Part shown: positions 36,533-44,912 of the stretch, one piece after another | Numbering within the stretch: position 1 is the first letter of the stretch | How the letters are laid out: the number at the start of each line of letters is the position of its first letter | From: Haloterrigena gelatinilytica | GTDB taxonomy: Archaea; Halobacteriota; Halobacteria; Halobacteriales; Natrialbaceae | Direction of reading: 5' to 3' | Assembly (NCBI RefSeq): GCF_013342145.1 | Contig: NZ_JABUQZ010000001.1 | Location: forward strand, 1,178,001-1,242,000 | Length of the DNA stretch: 64,000 nt | Notes under the pieces: model-generated | Seen by the model: only the letters and a program-made list of their open reading frames with translations | Databases searched by the model: none | Told to the model about the DNA's origin: nothing | Program-made: the position numbers and the translations under genes

Positions 36533-37498
36533 ATGCGCGCTGTACGCCTTCACGACCACGGCGACGCGGACGTACTGCAGGTAGACGACGTCGACCGACC
36601 CGAGCCCGGCGAGGACGAACTGCTCCTCGAGGTGGCCGCCGCGGGGATCAACCCCGTCGACACCTACTTCCGGGACGGCTCGTACGAACCGGTCGGCGTG
36701 CCCTTCACGCCGGGCGTCGACTTCGCCGGCGTCGTCGCCGAGACCGGCGCGGGCGTCGACGGCTTCTCGGCGGGCGACCGCGTTTTCGGAACCGGAATCG
36801 GCAACGGCGGCTTCCAGGGCGCCTACGCCGAGTACGCGACGGTCCCGACGGACCGGGTGGTTCACCTGCCGGACGGCGCGGACCTGTCCGAGGCCGGCGC
36901 GGCGGGCGTCGCCGCCGTCACCGCCTGGCGCGCGCTGGTCGACCACGCCGCGCTCGACCCCGCCGAGCGCTGTCTGGTCCACGGCGGCTCCGGCGGCGTC
37001 GGCCACGCCGCGGTTCAGATCGCCGACGCGGTCAGCGCACGGGTCATCACCACCGCTTCGGCGGAGTATCACGAGACCCTCGCGGACCTCGGCGCCGAAA
37101 CGGTCCTCGACTACGGGCGCGACGACCTCGCGGACGCCGTCCTCGAGGCCAGCGACGGGGGCGTCGACGCCGTGTTAGACCACCGGCTGGACGACTACCT
37201 CCAGTTCGACGCGGACGTCGCCGCGACCGGCTGTCGCGTCGTCGGGATCGGCGAGAACAGCCCCGATCCGGGCTTCTCGAACGACGGCGCCGCCCGCTCG
37301 AAGGACGTCAGCTACCAGTTCATGAGCATGTTCAACACGCCGGACCTGCGCGTCCCGCTGCGCGGCGTCGCCCACCTCCTGGCGACCGACGAGCTGTCGA
37401 TCGAACTCGCGCGAACGTACGACCTCGAGGAGGCGGCCCAGGCTCAGCGCGACGTGATGAACGACAGCTTCCTCGGAAAGTTGGTCCTCGAGCCGTAA
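36533..37498 (+). CDS. NADPH:quinone reductase (zinc-independent MDR family)
   Basis: 321 residues from MRAVRLHDHGDADVLQ. Medium-chain dehydrogenase features: AAAGINPVDTYFRDG, PGVDFAGVVAETGAGV, GAYAEYATVP and the nucleotide site VHGGSGGVGHAAVQIA (GxGGVG). No zinc ligands are seen, matching quinone oxidoreductases such as QOR/zeta-crystallin. It reduces quinones or enones with NADPH in the cytoplasm. Its own TATA box lies just upstream. Confidence 0.92.
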   Translation: MRAVRLHDHGDADVLQVDDVDRPEPGEDELLLEVAAAGINPVDTYFRDGSYEPVGVPFTPGVDFAGVVAETGAGVDGFSAGDRVFGTGIGNGGFQGAYAEYATVPTDRVVHLPDGADLSEAGAAGVAAVTAWRALVDHAALDPAERCLVHGGSGGVGHAAVQIADAVSARVITTASAEYHETLADLGAETVLDYGRDDLADAVLEASDGGVDAVLDHRLDDYLQFDADVAATGCRVVGIGENSPDPGFSNDGAARSKDVSYQFMSMFNTPDLRVPLRGVAHLLATDELSIELARTYDLEEAAQAQRDVMNDSFLGKLVLEP

Positions 37499-37628
37499 CG
37501 CGACCACGTTCGGGGGTTCGACAGGCGATTCCGTGACGACGCGATAGCGACCTACGCTGCGCTGTCCAGTTCGCTATCTACTACAGAACAACAGTTCGCT
37601 GCTCGCTCGAGAAACTCGCCGAAACCCG

Positions 37629-38024
37629 TTATCGAAGCGGTCCGCAGACGGCCTCCTGCCGGTCCAGCAGCGTGCGGCCGCGCTCGCGGAGCGTGAGCGT
37701 CTCCGTCTCCGAATCGTAGTCGATCGCGCCCGCGGCGGCCAACTTCGGGACGTGAAGGTGGTGCAGCGAGATGCGAACCTCCCGTACGTCCCGCGAGGAG
37801 ACGCCGGCGAGGTCCGAAATCGCTCCCGGGTCGGGGTTCCGTGCCTCGGTCGCGATCGCTTCCGCGATCTCGGACAGCGTCGCGGTGCCGTCGGCGCGCT
37901 CGAGGAAGCGCAACAGCGCTCGTCGCCGCTGATCGGCCAACAGTCCCATCACCGTATCGACGTCCTCGCCGCTGAAATCGTCCACATCGGGGCTCGCGGA
38001 CGGTGAGTTGCCGGGCGGAATCAT
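37629..38024 (-). CDS. DUF7344-type winged-helix regulator
   Basis: 131 residues from MIPPGNSPSASPDVDDFSGE. A single winged helix: LLADQRRRALLRFLERADG, LSEIAEAIATE, then VREVRISLHHLHVPKLAAAG (recognition helix) and the wing IDYDSETETLTL. This sequence type (SLHHLHVPKL-x-x-x-G-x-I-DYD) recurs in three more proteins of this window (54761, 57616, 61617). Likely a DNA-binding transcription regulator; targets unknown. Confidence 0.85.
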   Translation of the reverse strand: MIPPGNSPSASPDVDDFSGEDVDTVMGLLADQRRRALLRFLERADGTATLSEIAEAIATEARNPDPGAISDLAGVSSRDVREVRISLHHLHVPKLAAAGAIDYDSETETLTLRERGRTLLDRQEAVCGPLR

Positions 38025-38142
38025 ACCCCCTATAGGCGTCGCACGGTATTTAACCGATCTGTGAGTGCGATCGAAACACTCGGCCGGCACCGGTCGAAAT
38101 AGCGACGGTGGCGTCGGTATCGTGAAGCCTCCCGTGAACGGG

Positions 38143-39150
38143 TCAGACGAGATCGGCGACCGCTTCCATCGTCGTCACCTTCTCGTCCTCGGTCATCTCG
38201 TTGACGAAGCCGATTCGAACCGCGTCGACGCCCTCGATGGCCGCGTACTCGTCGACCCACTCCCGGACCTCGTCGGGCGTTCCTGCCGGGGCGAGGTCGT
38301 CAAGCGCCGCGTCGGGAAGGGCTGCGGCCATCGCGTCCGTGTCTCGGTCGTCCCAGGCCGCCCGAACGTCCGCGACGACGTCGGCGTACCCCTGCTCGGC
38401 GACCGAATTGCCGTAGTAGGGGCCGTAGGCGCCGAGCAGGAACGCGATCGTCGATCGCGCCTTCGCCCGCGCGGCCTCGCGGTCCTCGCTGGCGATTCCG
38501 CGGACGATCGGGGCCACGCGCAGGTCCTCGAGGTCCTTGTCCGCGAGGTCGGCCCCTCGCTCGAGGTCGTCGAGGCGATCCTCGAGGCCCGCTTTCGTGA
38601 AGAGTTGGGGCGTCCAGCCGTCGCCGAAGCGGCCGGCCATCTCGGTGGCCGTCGGGCCGAGCGTCCCGAGGTCGATCGGCGGCGGGTTCTCGGGAACCTC
38701 GCGCTCGTAACCGAGTCCGGCGATATCGAAGATTTCGCCCTCGTAGGCCGGATTGCCGTCGTCGTAGACCGACCGGATCACCTCGATGGCCTCGCGCGTG
38801 CGCCGGAGCGGTCGGTCGAACTCGAGGCCGTGCCAGCGTTCGGTGATCGCGGGCGAACTCGGGCCGAGACCGAGGCGGAACCGCCCGTCGGAGGCGTCGT
38901 GCATCGTCAGCGCCGTCTGGGCGAGCAGCGCCGGCGAGCGGCCGTACGGCGAGATGACGTCGTTGGAGATGCCCAGTTCCTCAGTGCGGTCGGCGGCCAG
39001 CGTCAGCGGCGGCACGATGTTCCAGCCGGTCGTCTCGCCGACCGTGATGCGGTCGAAGCCCAATTCCTCGGCCTGCACGGCGCGGTCGGCGACGTCCTGC
39101 GGGCGCTCGTAGTCGTTGAGCCGCACCAGCAGGTCCAACTCGGCGTTCAC
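38143..39150 (-). CDS. LLM-class (F420/FMN-dependent) oxidoreductase
   Basis: 335 residues from GTG 39150 (VNAELDLLVRLNDYERP), chosen because GGAGG sits 8 bases upstream; a longer frame to a TTG at 39216 is less likely given the TATA-like AATTTTAT at 39222-39229. LGFDRITVGETTGWN, GISNDVISPYGRSPALLAQTA, DGRFRLGLGPSSP and IVRGIASEDREAARAKARS are luciferase-like monooxygenase barrel features, and the family resemblance is to haloarchaeal F420-dependent enzymes. Reaction unknown. Confidence 0.87.
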   Translation of the reverse strand: MNAELDLLVRLNDYERPQDVADRAVQAEELGFDRITVGETTGWNIVPPLTLAADRTEELGISNDVISPYGRSPALLAQTALTMHDASDGRFRLGLGPSSPAITERWHGLEFDRPLRRTREAIEVIRSVYDDGNPAYEGEIFDIAGLGYEREVPENPPPIDLGTLGPTATEMAGRFGDGWTPQLFTKAGLEDRLDDLERGADLADKDLEDLRVAPIVRGIASEDREAARAKARSTIAFLLGAYGPYYGNSVAEQGYADVVADVRAAWDDRDTDAMAAALPDAALDDLAPAGTPDEVREWVDEYAAIEGVDAVRIGFVNEMTEDEKVTTMEAVADLV

Positions 39151-39163
39151 GGATCCGTCCTCC
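39151..39163 (-). promoter_or_regulatory. Shine-Dalgarno site deciding the LLM gene start
   Basis: Minus strand reads GGAGGACGGATCC directly before GTG 39150, giving optimal spacing for translation there. Confidence 0.5.
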
Positions 39164-39297
39164 ACGGTAGTCGAATCGGTCGGCTGACTGTCATCGTCCG
39201 CTACCGCGACAGCCAATCACATAAAATTATGATGTTTTCGTTCAGCCGCGCGCTCGACCGATCGCGGAACGGTGGACGTCTCGATTCGCGTTCGACG

Positions 39298-40594
39298 TCA
39301 CCGCTCGGGTCGGTTCTGCAGGGTGTCCAGACAGAGCAGTCCCGCGCGGGCCTGGATCGCGACGAGTTTCCAGATCGGGATCGTCTCGTAGTCGAGTTCC
39401 GCTCGGATATCCTCGAGTCGCTCGAAGAAGACGTCCTCGAGCGCGGCTTTCGTCTCCGCGAGTGTCTCGCGAGCGCCCCCGTCGGCGCTCATCGCGGCGC
39501 GGTCGATCGATCGTACCAGCATCCCCAGGTACGTCAATAGGTGATACTGCCTGAGGAAGTGCTCGTCGACGCGCTGGGCGACCGTCGCCGGTTGGTCCGT
39601 CTCCGCGGCCGATTCCGCCCACTCGAGTTTCGACTCGAGTTCGTCCTCGAAGTGGGGGACGGCCCCCGTCGCCTCCCGGGCCATCGGCGTCTCCGGTAAG
39701 TGCTCGGCGACGGCATCGATCCCGTCTCGCATCGCCTCGAGGAGCGTCTGCCGCTTTCGAACCCCCTCCCGGATGACGTCCGCGCGGGTGCGCTCGAGTT
39801 CGGTTCGATCCCGTATCTGCGGATCGCGGAAGTACGGCAGTTCGACGACGAGTTCGACGACGTCCTCGTTGAACCGGGTGGCGTAGTCGTAGGCGTTGCC
39901 GCCGAGGAGCGCCGTTTCGGGGTCGACGTCGTCTTGGTCCTGAACGTCGCCGAACTGATCCGCGAAGGTCGGCAGTCGATAGACGACGTCGTCGAACGCC
40001 TCCATCGCGAACCACTCGGGTTCGCCCCGGTGGAGCGGAACGTCGTACTCCCCCGGGAGCGACGAGAGCGCGTCGTAGAGCGGTTCGAGAGGGTCGGAGA
40101 GGTAGTAGTAACAGCCGCCGAACGCGGCGTTGTGGAAGCTGTAGACGAACTCCGGGCGGCGGGTCTCGATCAGGTCCATCAGCGCCCGCGTCCCCGGCGC
40201 CGGGTCGTCGAAGGCGTAGCCCTCGCGTTCGACCGGAAAGGTGGCTTCGACCTGCTCGTCCGGCGGCGTTCGGTAGAAGTTCTGCGCGTAGTTCGAGAGC
40301 GTGAACGGGGAGTTCGTGGAGCAGGAAGTCGATCGTCATCGACCCGATCGGTTCGTTCGGGTGGGGCGCGCCGAACAGGAGCGCGCTCCGGTCGCCGTCG
40401 CCGACGGTGACCGTCCACAGCGGCTCGCCGTTCGCGCTCTCGCCGCGTTCGTCGTACTCGACGTGATCGTGCTCGGCCGCGAGCGCCCGGTCGCGCTCGC
40501 GGTGTTCGTCCACCGTGAAGAACGACTCGTAGCGGGGAATCGCGCCGTCGATCCATTCGAACGTTCGCGTCGGCGACGACGGAGAAACTGTCAT
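39298..40594 (-). pseudogene. M14 zinc carboxypeptidase-like gene, one-base frameshift
   Basis: Starts MTVSPSSPTRTFEWID at 40594. APHPNEPIGSM gives zinc ligands His and Glu (HxxE), and the downstream frame supplies VYSFHNAAFGG (third His) and VVELPYF (catalytic Glu region). The frame breaks at a G4 run (40307-40310; C4 on the coding strand): with one base fewer, HEL continues as PFTLSNYAQNFYRTPP into the second frame, which ends at 39298. The reconstructed protein is about 430 residues, a peptidase M14 family member. Either a recent pseudogene or a homopolymer base-calling error. Confidence 0.8.
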
Positions 40595-40702
40595 GTATCT
40601 ATTATTTCTGCGCACCCTATAATAAATCCTCTCGGTTATTCTATGGAAGGAAGAATCGCCGCATCGCACGGTCGGCTCGCGTCGCAACGGGACTGGACAC
40701 GG

Positions 40703-41023
40703 CTACGGAGGCGTCGACCCACCGTCCTCGAGAATCTCTGTACAGACCTCCTTCGCCGCCTCGAGGTGATCGTCGGCTCCCTCGTGGCCCGTTTCGTCGA
40801 CTTCCGCGAGCAGGTGCTGAATCTTCTCGACTCGCTCGAGGACCGTCGTCCGATCGAGGTCGCTCGTCGCGACGTCGGCAGCGACGGCTTCGGCCTCGCC
40901 GAGCCAGCGGTTCGCCGTCCGGTCGATCGGCAACTCGGCGGTGGCCTCGAGGTGATAGTGAAGCTCCGCTAGCTCGTTCTCGGCCCCATCCCCCGTTTGG
41001 ACTGGATTGGAATCGTCGGTCAT
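40703..41023 (-). CDS. Small acidic conserved haloarchaeal protein
   Basis: 106 residues from MTDDSNPVQTGDGAENE. Three long helices (LHYHLEATAELPIDRTANRW, VERVEKIQHLLAEVDE and DHLEAAKEVCTEILE) suggest a helical bundle related to haloarchaeal proteins of the DUF8152-like kind; that name is tentative. No catalytic motif. An upstream ATG at 41077 is rejected. Divergent from the glycolate-oxidase-like gene. Confidence 0.68.
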   Translation of the reverse strand: MTDDSNPVQTGDGAENELAELHYHLEATAELPIDRTANRWLGEAEAVAADVATSDLDRTTVLERVEKIQHLLAEVDETGHEGADDHLEAAKEVCTEILEDGGSTPP

Positions 41024-41353
41024 GATCGGTATCAGGGGTCCGAGAAGTGTAGTAGTTGACCAGTGAAAACACTCCAATATACTGTGTCTCCGATAACAGC
41101 TCTCGTTCGAATCCGGTAACGTGCTCTAATCAGCAGTCCCGAGTAATGTCGGACTCCGGTCTCGACGACCGTTCGCGTAGCGACGCTGCGCGAAGGCTCA
41201 ACGAGAGAGTACCGCCGGAACGGGCGAAGCCCGTGAAGGCGGCCTTTTTAGCGTAGATTTTTGCGCCGAGCGGTTCCGAACGCAGTGAGGAATCCCGAGG
41301 CGTAAAAAGGTACGTCGGGAAACATTGATGCAGGTAGTGAATAATGTGCCCGT
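41024..41353. other. Intergenic region with hairpin and repeat motifs
   Basis: About 330 bases with no gene. It holds a nested hairpin at 41212-41242 (CCGCC-GGAA-CGGGC-GAA then its mirrored arms) followed by CCTTTTTAG, and the repeat-type motif GAACGCAGTGAGG at about 41279. The open frames crossing it are artefacts of these motifs. Confidence 0.5.
41212..41249 (+). terminator. Nested hairpin with T-tract
   Basis: Outer stem CCGCC/GGCGG and inner stem CGGGC/GCCCG with a GAA loop, followed within two bases by TTTTT. It looks like an intrinsic terminator or attenuator on the plus strand, but no plus-strand gene ends just upstream, so its transcript is unclear. Confidence 0.35.
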
Positions 41354-42775
41354 ATGACACACGACTGCTCGTTCCTCGAGGACCTCGACCTCGCGGACGA
41401 CCAGCTCTCGTTCGCGGAGGGACGCCGAGAATCGCACGCGGCCGATTTCGGCACCGAGCGGAGCGGCGGCGTACTGCCTGACGCGGTCGTCTACCCCGAG
41501 CGCACGGCCGACGTCTCGGCCGTCCTCGAGGCCGCGACCGAGCGCGGCGTTCCGGTCACGCCCTACGCGGCCGGCACGGGGCTCGAGGGCAACGCCGTCC
41601 CGGCCCGCGGCGGGATCAGCCTCGATCTGACGCGGATGGACGCGATCGTCGACTACCGGCCCGACGACTTTCAGATCGACGTCGGACCTGGAATCATCGG
41701 TTCGGCCGTCGACGAGCACGTCGCGCCGGACGGCCTCTTCTTCCCGCCGCTGCCCTCCTCGGGCGACATCTCCACGATCGGCGGGATGATCGCGACCGAC
41801 GCCAGCGGGATGCAGACGGTCAGGTACGGCGAGGTCGCCGACTGGGTGCTCGGACTCGAGGCCGTCCTCGCGGACGGGACCGTCGTCGAGACCGGGTCGC
41901 GGGCGAGCAAGACCTCGAGCGGCTACAACCTGACCGACCTGCTCGTCGGCAGCGAGGGGACGCTGGCGGTGGTCACCGAAGCCACCCTCGAGTTGTCGGG
42001 CCGGCCGGAACAGATCCGCGGCGGACGGGCGATCTTCGAGACGCTCGAGGACGCGGCCGAGGCCATCTCCGAGGCGGTGCGCACCGAGGTCGACGTCGCC
42101 AAGATCGAACTCGTCGACGGGCTGAGCGCCCGGATGGCGAACCGCTACCTCGGCGGCGACCTCCCCGACGCGCCGATGGTCTTCCTCGAGTTCCACGCCA
42201 ACCACGGGATCGAGACGGAGATCGACCTCTGCCGGACGATCTTCGAGGGCCACGGCGTCCGCCGGTTCGAAGTGAGCGCCGACGAGACGGCGATGGCCGA
42301 CCTCTGGGAGGCCCGCCGGGAACTGGCGTACGCCATGCGGAACTACGAACCTGAGCTCCGGCCGCTCCACCCCGGCGACGTGACGGTGCCGATCAGTTCC
42401 TACCCCGAGATCGTCCGCGAGGTCAAACGGCTCGCCGACGAGCACGACCTCCTCGTCCCCTGTTACGGGCACGCGGGGGACGGCAACCTCCACTACAGCC
42501 CCCTCGTCGATCCGGACGATCCCGACCAACTCGAGCGGGGCGACCGAGTCTACCGCGAGGTCGTCGAGCGGGCGATCGAAATAGGCGGGACCGCGACCGG
42601 CGAACACGGCATCGGTCAGGGGAAACGGAAGTACCTCGAGCCGGAACACGGCGCGGGCGCCGTCGACGCCATGCGGTCGATCAAACACGCGCTCGATCCG
42701 ACGGGAACCCTGAATCCGGGCAAACTCTTCCCGGAAACCGAAGACGGTGAGGGCGTGCGGAAGCCGCGGCGCTGA
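41354..42775 (+). CDS. FAD-binding oxidase, glycolate oxidase/D-lactate dehydrogenase subunit type (GlcD-like)
   Basis: 473 residues from MTHDCSFLEDLDLADD. The PCMH/VAO FAD domain shows TPYAAGTGLEGNAVP, PPLPSSGDISTIGGMIAT, SGMQTVRYGEVADWVLGLE and TDLLVGSEGTLAVVTEA. The C-terminal cap ends with CYGHAGDGNLHYSPL and GTATGEHGIGQGKRKYL, the family signatures. It oxidises a 2-hydroxyacid (glycolate or D-lactate) with FAD; there is no fused iron-sulfur domain, so a partner or quinone likely receives electrons. Confidence 0.93.
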   Translation: MTHDCSFLEDLDLADDQLSFAEGRRESHAADFGTERSGGVLPDAVVYPERTADVSAVLEAATERGVPVTPYAAGTGLEGNAVPARGGISLDLTRMDAIVDYRPDDFQIDVGPGIIGSAVDEHVAPDGLFFPPLPSSGDISTIGGMIATDASGMQTVRYGEVADWVLGLEAVLADGTVVETGSRASKTSSGYNLTDLLVGSEGTLAVVTEATLELSGRPEQIRGGRAIFETLEDAAEAISEAVRTEVDVAKIELVDGLSARMANRYLGGDLPDAPMVFLEFHANHGIETEIDLCRTIFEGHGVRRFEVSADETAMADLWEARRELAYAMRNYEPELRPLHPGDVTVPISSYPEIVREVKRLADEHDLLVPCYGHAGDGNLHYSPLVDPDDPDQLERGDRVYREVVERAIEIGGTATGEHGIGQGKRKYLEPEHGAGAVDAMRSIKHALDPTGTLNPGKLFPETEDGEGVRKPRR

Positions 42776-42799
42776 CGGCGAGGGCTCGAGTCGCGACCT

Positions 42800-44794
42800 T
42801 CATTCGTCGTCGGTCGCCTCGACGAACTCGACGCCGGTAATCTCGAATCGCGCGCCGCCGCCGTCGGCGTCGCTCGCCGCGATCGACCAGCCGTGGTGGT
42901 CGACGACGTCGGCGACGATCGACAGTCCGAGCCCCGTTCCCCCGTCGCCGGTCGTGTATCCCGGCTCGAAGAGGCGGTCGGGTTCGGCCGCGAAGCCCCG
43001 ACCCGTGTCCGCCACGTAGAACCCGTCCTCGAGCGCGCCGACGGTGACGGTGACGGCGCCGCCGTCGCGTTCGACCTGCCGGCGAGGCCGCGACTCGAGG
43101 GACGCAGAGCCGTGTTCCACGCTGTCGTCAGCGCGGTTCTCGCGCTGACTGCTTGTCGAGCCGTGCTCGACACTGTCGTCGGCCTGCGGCCGACTGCCCG
43201 TGGAACCGTGTTCCACGCTGTCCTCGGGAGCGTCAGCGACCGAGGGCTCGGAAGACGCGGAGCGTCTTCCGTCGTCCTGACGAGCGTGCGAGTCAGGGCT
43301 CGTGGAGCCGTGCTCCACGGCGTCCTCCTGAGCTTGCGAAGGAGAGCCTGTCGAACCGTGTTCGACAGCGTTCCGAAACAGGTTCTCGAGCAACTGGCGG
43401 AACTGTGCGGGGTCGGCGCGGATCGTCCGATCGTCGGCGACCGTAAGCGCGGCGTCGCCCGTGTCGACCGTCTCCCAGGCCGCCCTCGCCGCGGTCTCGA
43501 GGGCGACGGGTTCGGGCTCGAGGGCGGCCTGCCCCTGGCGGGCGAGCGTCAGGACGTCGTCGATCAGTTCCTCCATTCGCTCGTGGGACCGAGCGATCGT
43601 GCGGACGTGCTCGGGATCGTACTCCTCCTCGAGCAGGTCGAGGTAGCCCTTCGACACCGTCAGCGGGTTGCGCAGGTCGTGACTGACCACGCTGGCGAAC
43701 TCGTCGAGCTTGCGGTTCTTGCGCTCGAGTTCGCGCTCCCGTCGGACGCGGTCGGTCACGTCGTGGACGACGATCGTCCAGCCGAGAGGGCCGCCGCGGC
43801 CGTCGATGGGCGAGACCGAGAGCTCGTAGGTGCGACGCTCGGCGCCGTCGGCGAGCGAGAACTGGGCGACGTGATCGTCGCCGTCCTCGGAGGGCGCATC
43901 GATCACCGCGTCGACGTCGACCGTCGGAACGACGTCGTCGACGGGAGTACCGACGAGCGCGTCGCGGTCCCGCTCGAACAGACGCTGTGCGACGGGGTTG
44001 CTGTCGATGATCCGACGGTCGGCGTCGACGACGAGCACGCCGTCCTCGAGGTTGGCGACGACCTCGTTGCGCGCGATCGGCGCGAGCTCGAGCAGGTGGT
44101 AGCGGTAGAGGCCGAACGTGATCGCGAGCCCGGTGATCGTCAGCCCGATCGGGGTCGTCCCGATGATCTCGAGGGACGAACTCGCGACGACGGCCGACGA
44201 CCAGGGAACCGCCACCGCGACGAGGAGGGCGATCCCCTGCCAGCGGTGGAGGCTGTTGCTCCGAACTGCGACGTCGAGGACGACGATCGCGGTGGCCGCG
44301 AGACAGAGCGTCGCGTACGCGAGGTGGACGAACAGCCCGACGTTCGGCTCCGCGGTGACGACCGTCGCCGGGTCGGCCCACGGGACGTTCAGCGGGACCG
44401 TCGCCTCGAACGGCGGCCCCCACAGGACGCGGGTCCGACCGTTGAGCGCCAACAGGCCGATCATGACCAGCGGCTCGATCGCCAACAGCCCGAGTCGGCG
44501 GCGGGTGAGCCAGCGGTCCCGCCCCGTGTACTCGAGAGCGAAGACGAGAACCAGCGTCGGGATGAGGGCGGCCGACACCCACTGGAGGTCCGCCCAGCGG
44601 GCCTTCCAGACGAACGCCGTCGACTCGACCTCGAGGACGTGCGTTCCCAGCCAGAACGCGACGCTCGCCATCAGCGCGGAGAGCGGGACCGAACCGGCGG
44701 CCGGACGCGACCGCCACGCCGCGACCGCGGTCCCGACGGCGACGGCGAGGGACAGCAACAGCACGATGCTGTACGGGTTGATCATCCAGCCCAT
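42800..44794 (-). CDS. Membrane sensor histidine kinase (7TM + PAS + HisKA + HATPase) with VEHGST repeats
   Basis: 664 residues from MGWMINPYSIVLLLSLA. Seven membrane helices in the first ~225 residues form a histKA_7TM sensor. A PAS domain follows (VVANLEDGVLVVDADRRIID), then HisKA with FASVVSHDLRNPL (phospho-His372) and HATPase motifs: the N box FRNAVEHGS, the G1 box DTGRGFA and the G2 box GGTGLGLSI. Between N and G1 boxes, residues ~474-565 contain five copies of a VEHGST-like unit separated by charged spacers. No response regulator is adjacent. The stimulus is unknown. Confidence 0.9.
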   Translation of the reverse strand: MGWMINPYSIVLLLSLAVAVGTAVAAWRSRPAAGSVPLSALMASVAFWLGTHVLEVESTAFVWKARWADLQWVSAALIPTLVLVFALEYTGRDRWLTRRRLGLLAIEPLVMIGLLALNGRTRVLWGPPFEATVPLNVPWADPATVVTAEPNVGLFVHLAYATLCLAATAIVVLDVAVRSNSLHRWQGIALLVAVAVPWSSAVVASSSLEIIGTTPIGLTITGLAITFGLYRYHLLELAPIARNEVVANLEDGVLVVDADRRIIDSNPVAQRLFERDRDALVGTPVDDVVPTVDVDAVIDAPSEDGDDHVAQFSLADGAERRTYELSVSPIDGRGGPLGWTIVVHDVTDRVRRERELERKNRKLDEFASVVSHDLRNPLTVSKGYLDLLEEEYDPEHVRTIARSHERMEELIDDVLTLARQGQAALEPEPVALETAARAAWETVDTGDAALTVADDRTIRADPAQFRQLLENLFRNAVEHGSTGSPSQAQEDAVEHGSTSPDSHARQDDGRRSASSEPSVADAPEDSVEHGSTGSRPQADDSVEHGSTSSQRENRADDSVEHGSASLESRPRRQVERDGGAVTVTVGALEDGFYVADTGRGFAAEPDRLFEPGYTTGDGGTGLGLSIVADVVDHHGWSIAASDADGGGARFEITGVEFVEATDDE
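43100..43375 (-). repeat. Intragenic VEHGST repeat expansion
   Basis: Five units encoding (D/A)(S/A)VEHGS(T/A) occur at about 43110, 43160, 43205, 43310 and 43355, with variable spacers of 8-40 residues. The first unit is the genuine N box of the kinase; the others duplicate it in frame. Confidence 0.8.
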
Positions 44795-44912
44795 CCGTGA
44801 TACCTCTCTCTGCATCAACGACGGTCAAGTGTCTACCGGCCTACCACTGATGCGACCGGCCCCTCGGTCGGACGTTGCCCGCCCTCGAGGGCCCGGCCGT
44901 TCGGCGCTCGGC

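Noticed and set aside
41056-41256. 66-residue plus-strand ORF before the FAD oxidase
   Set aside because: It consists of repeat-like motifs and the terminator-like hairpin, with no conserved features.
43080-43380. VEHGST repeats as a CRISPR or tandem satellite
   Set aside because: The units are in-frame with variable spacing and encode the kinase N box, so they are protein repeats.
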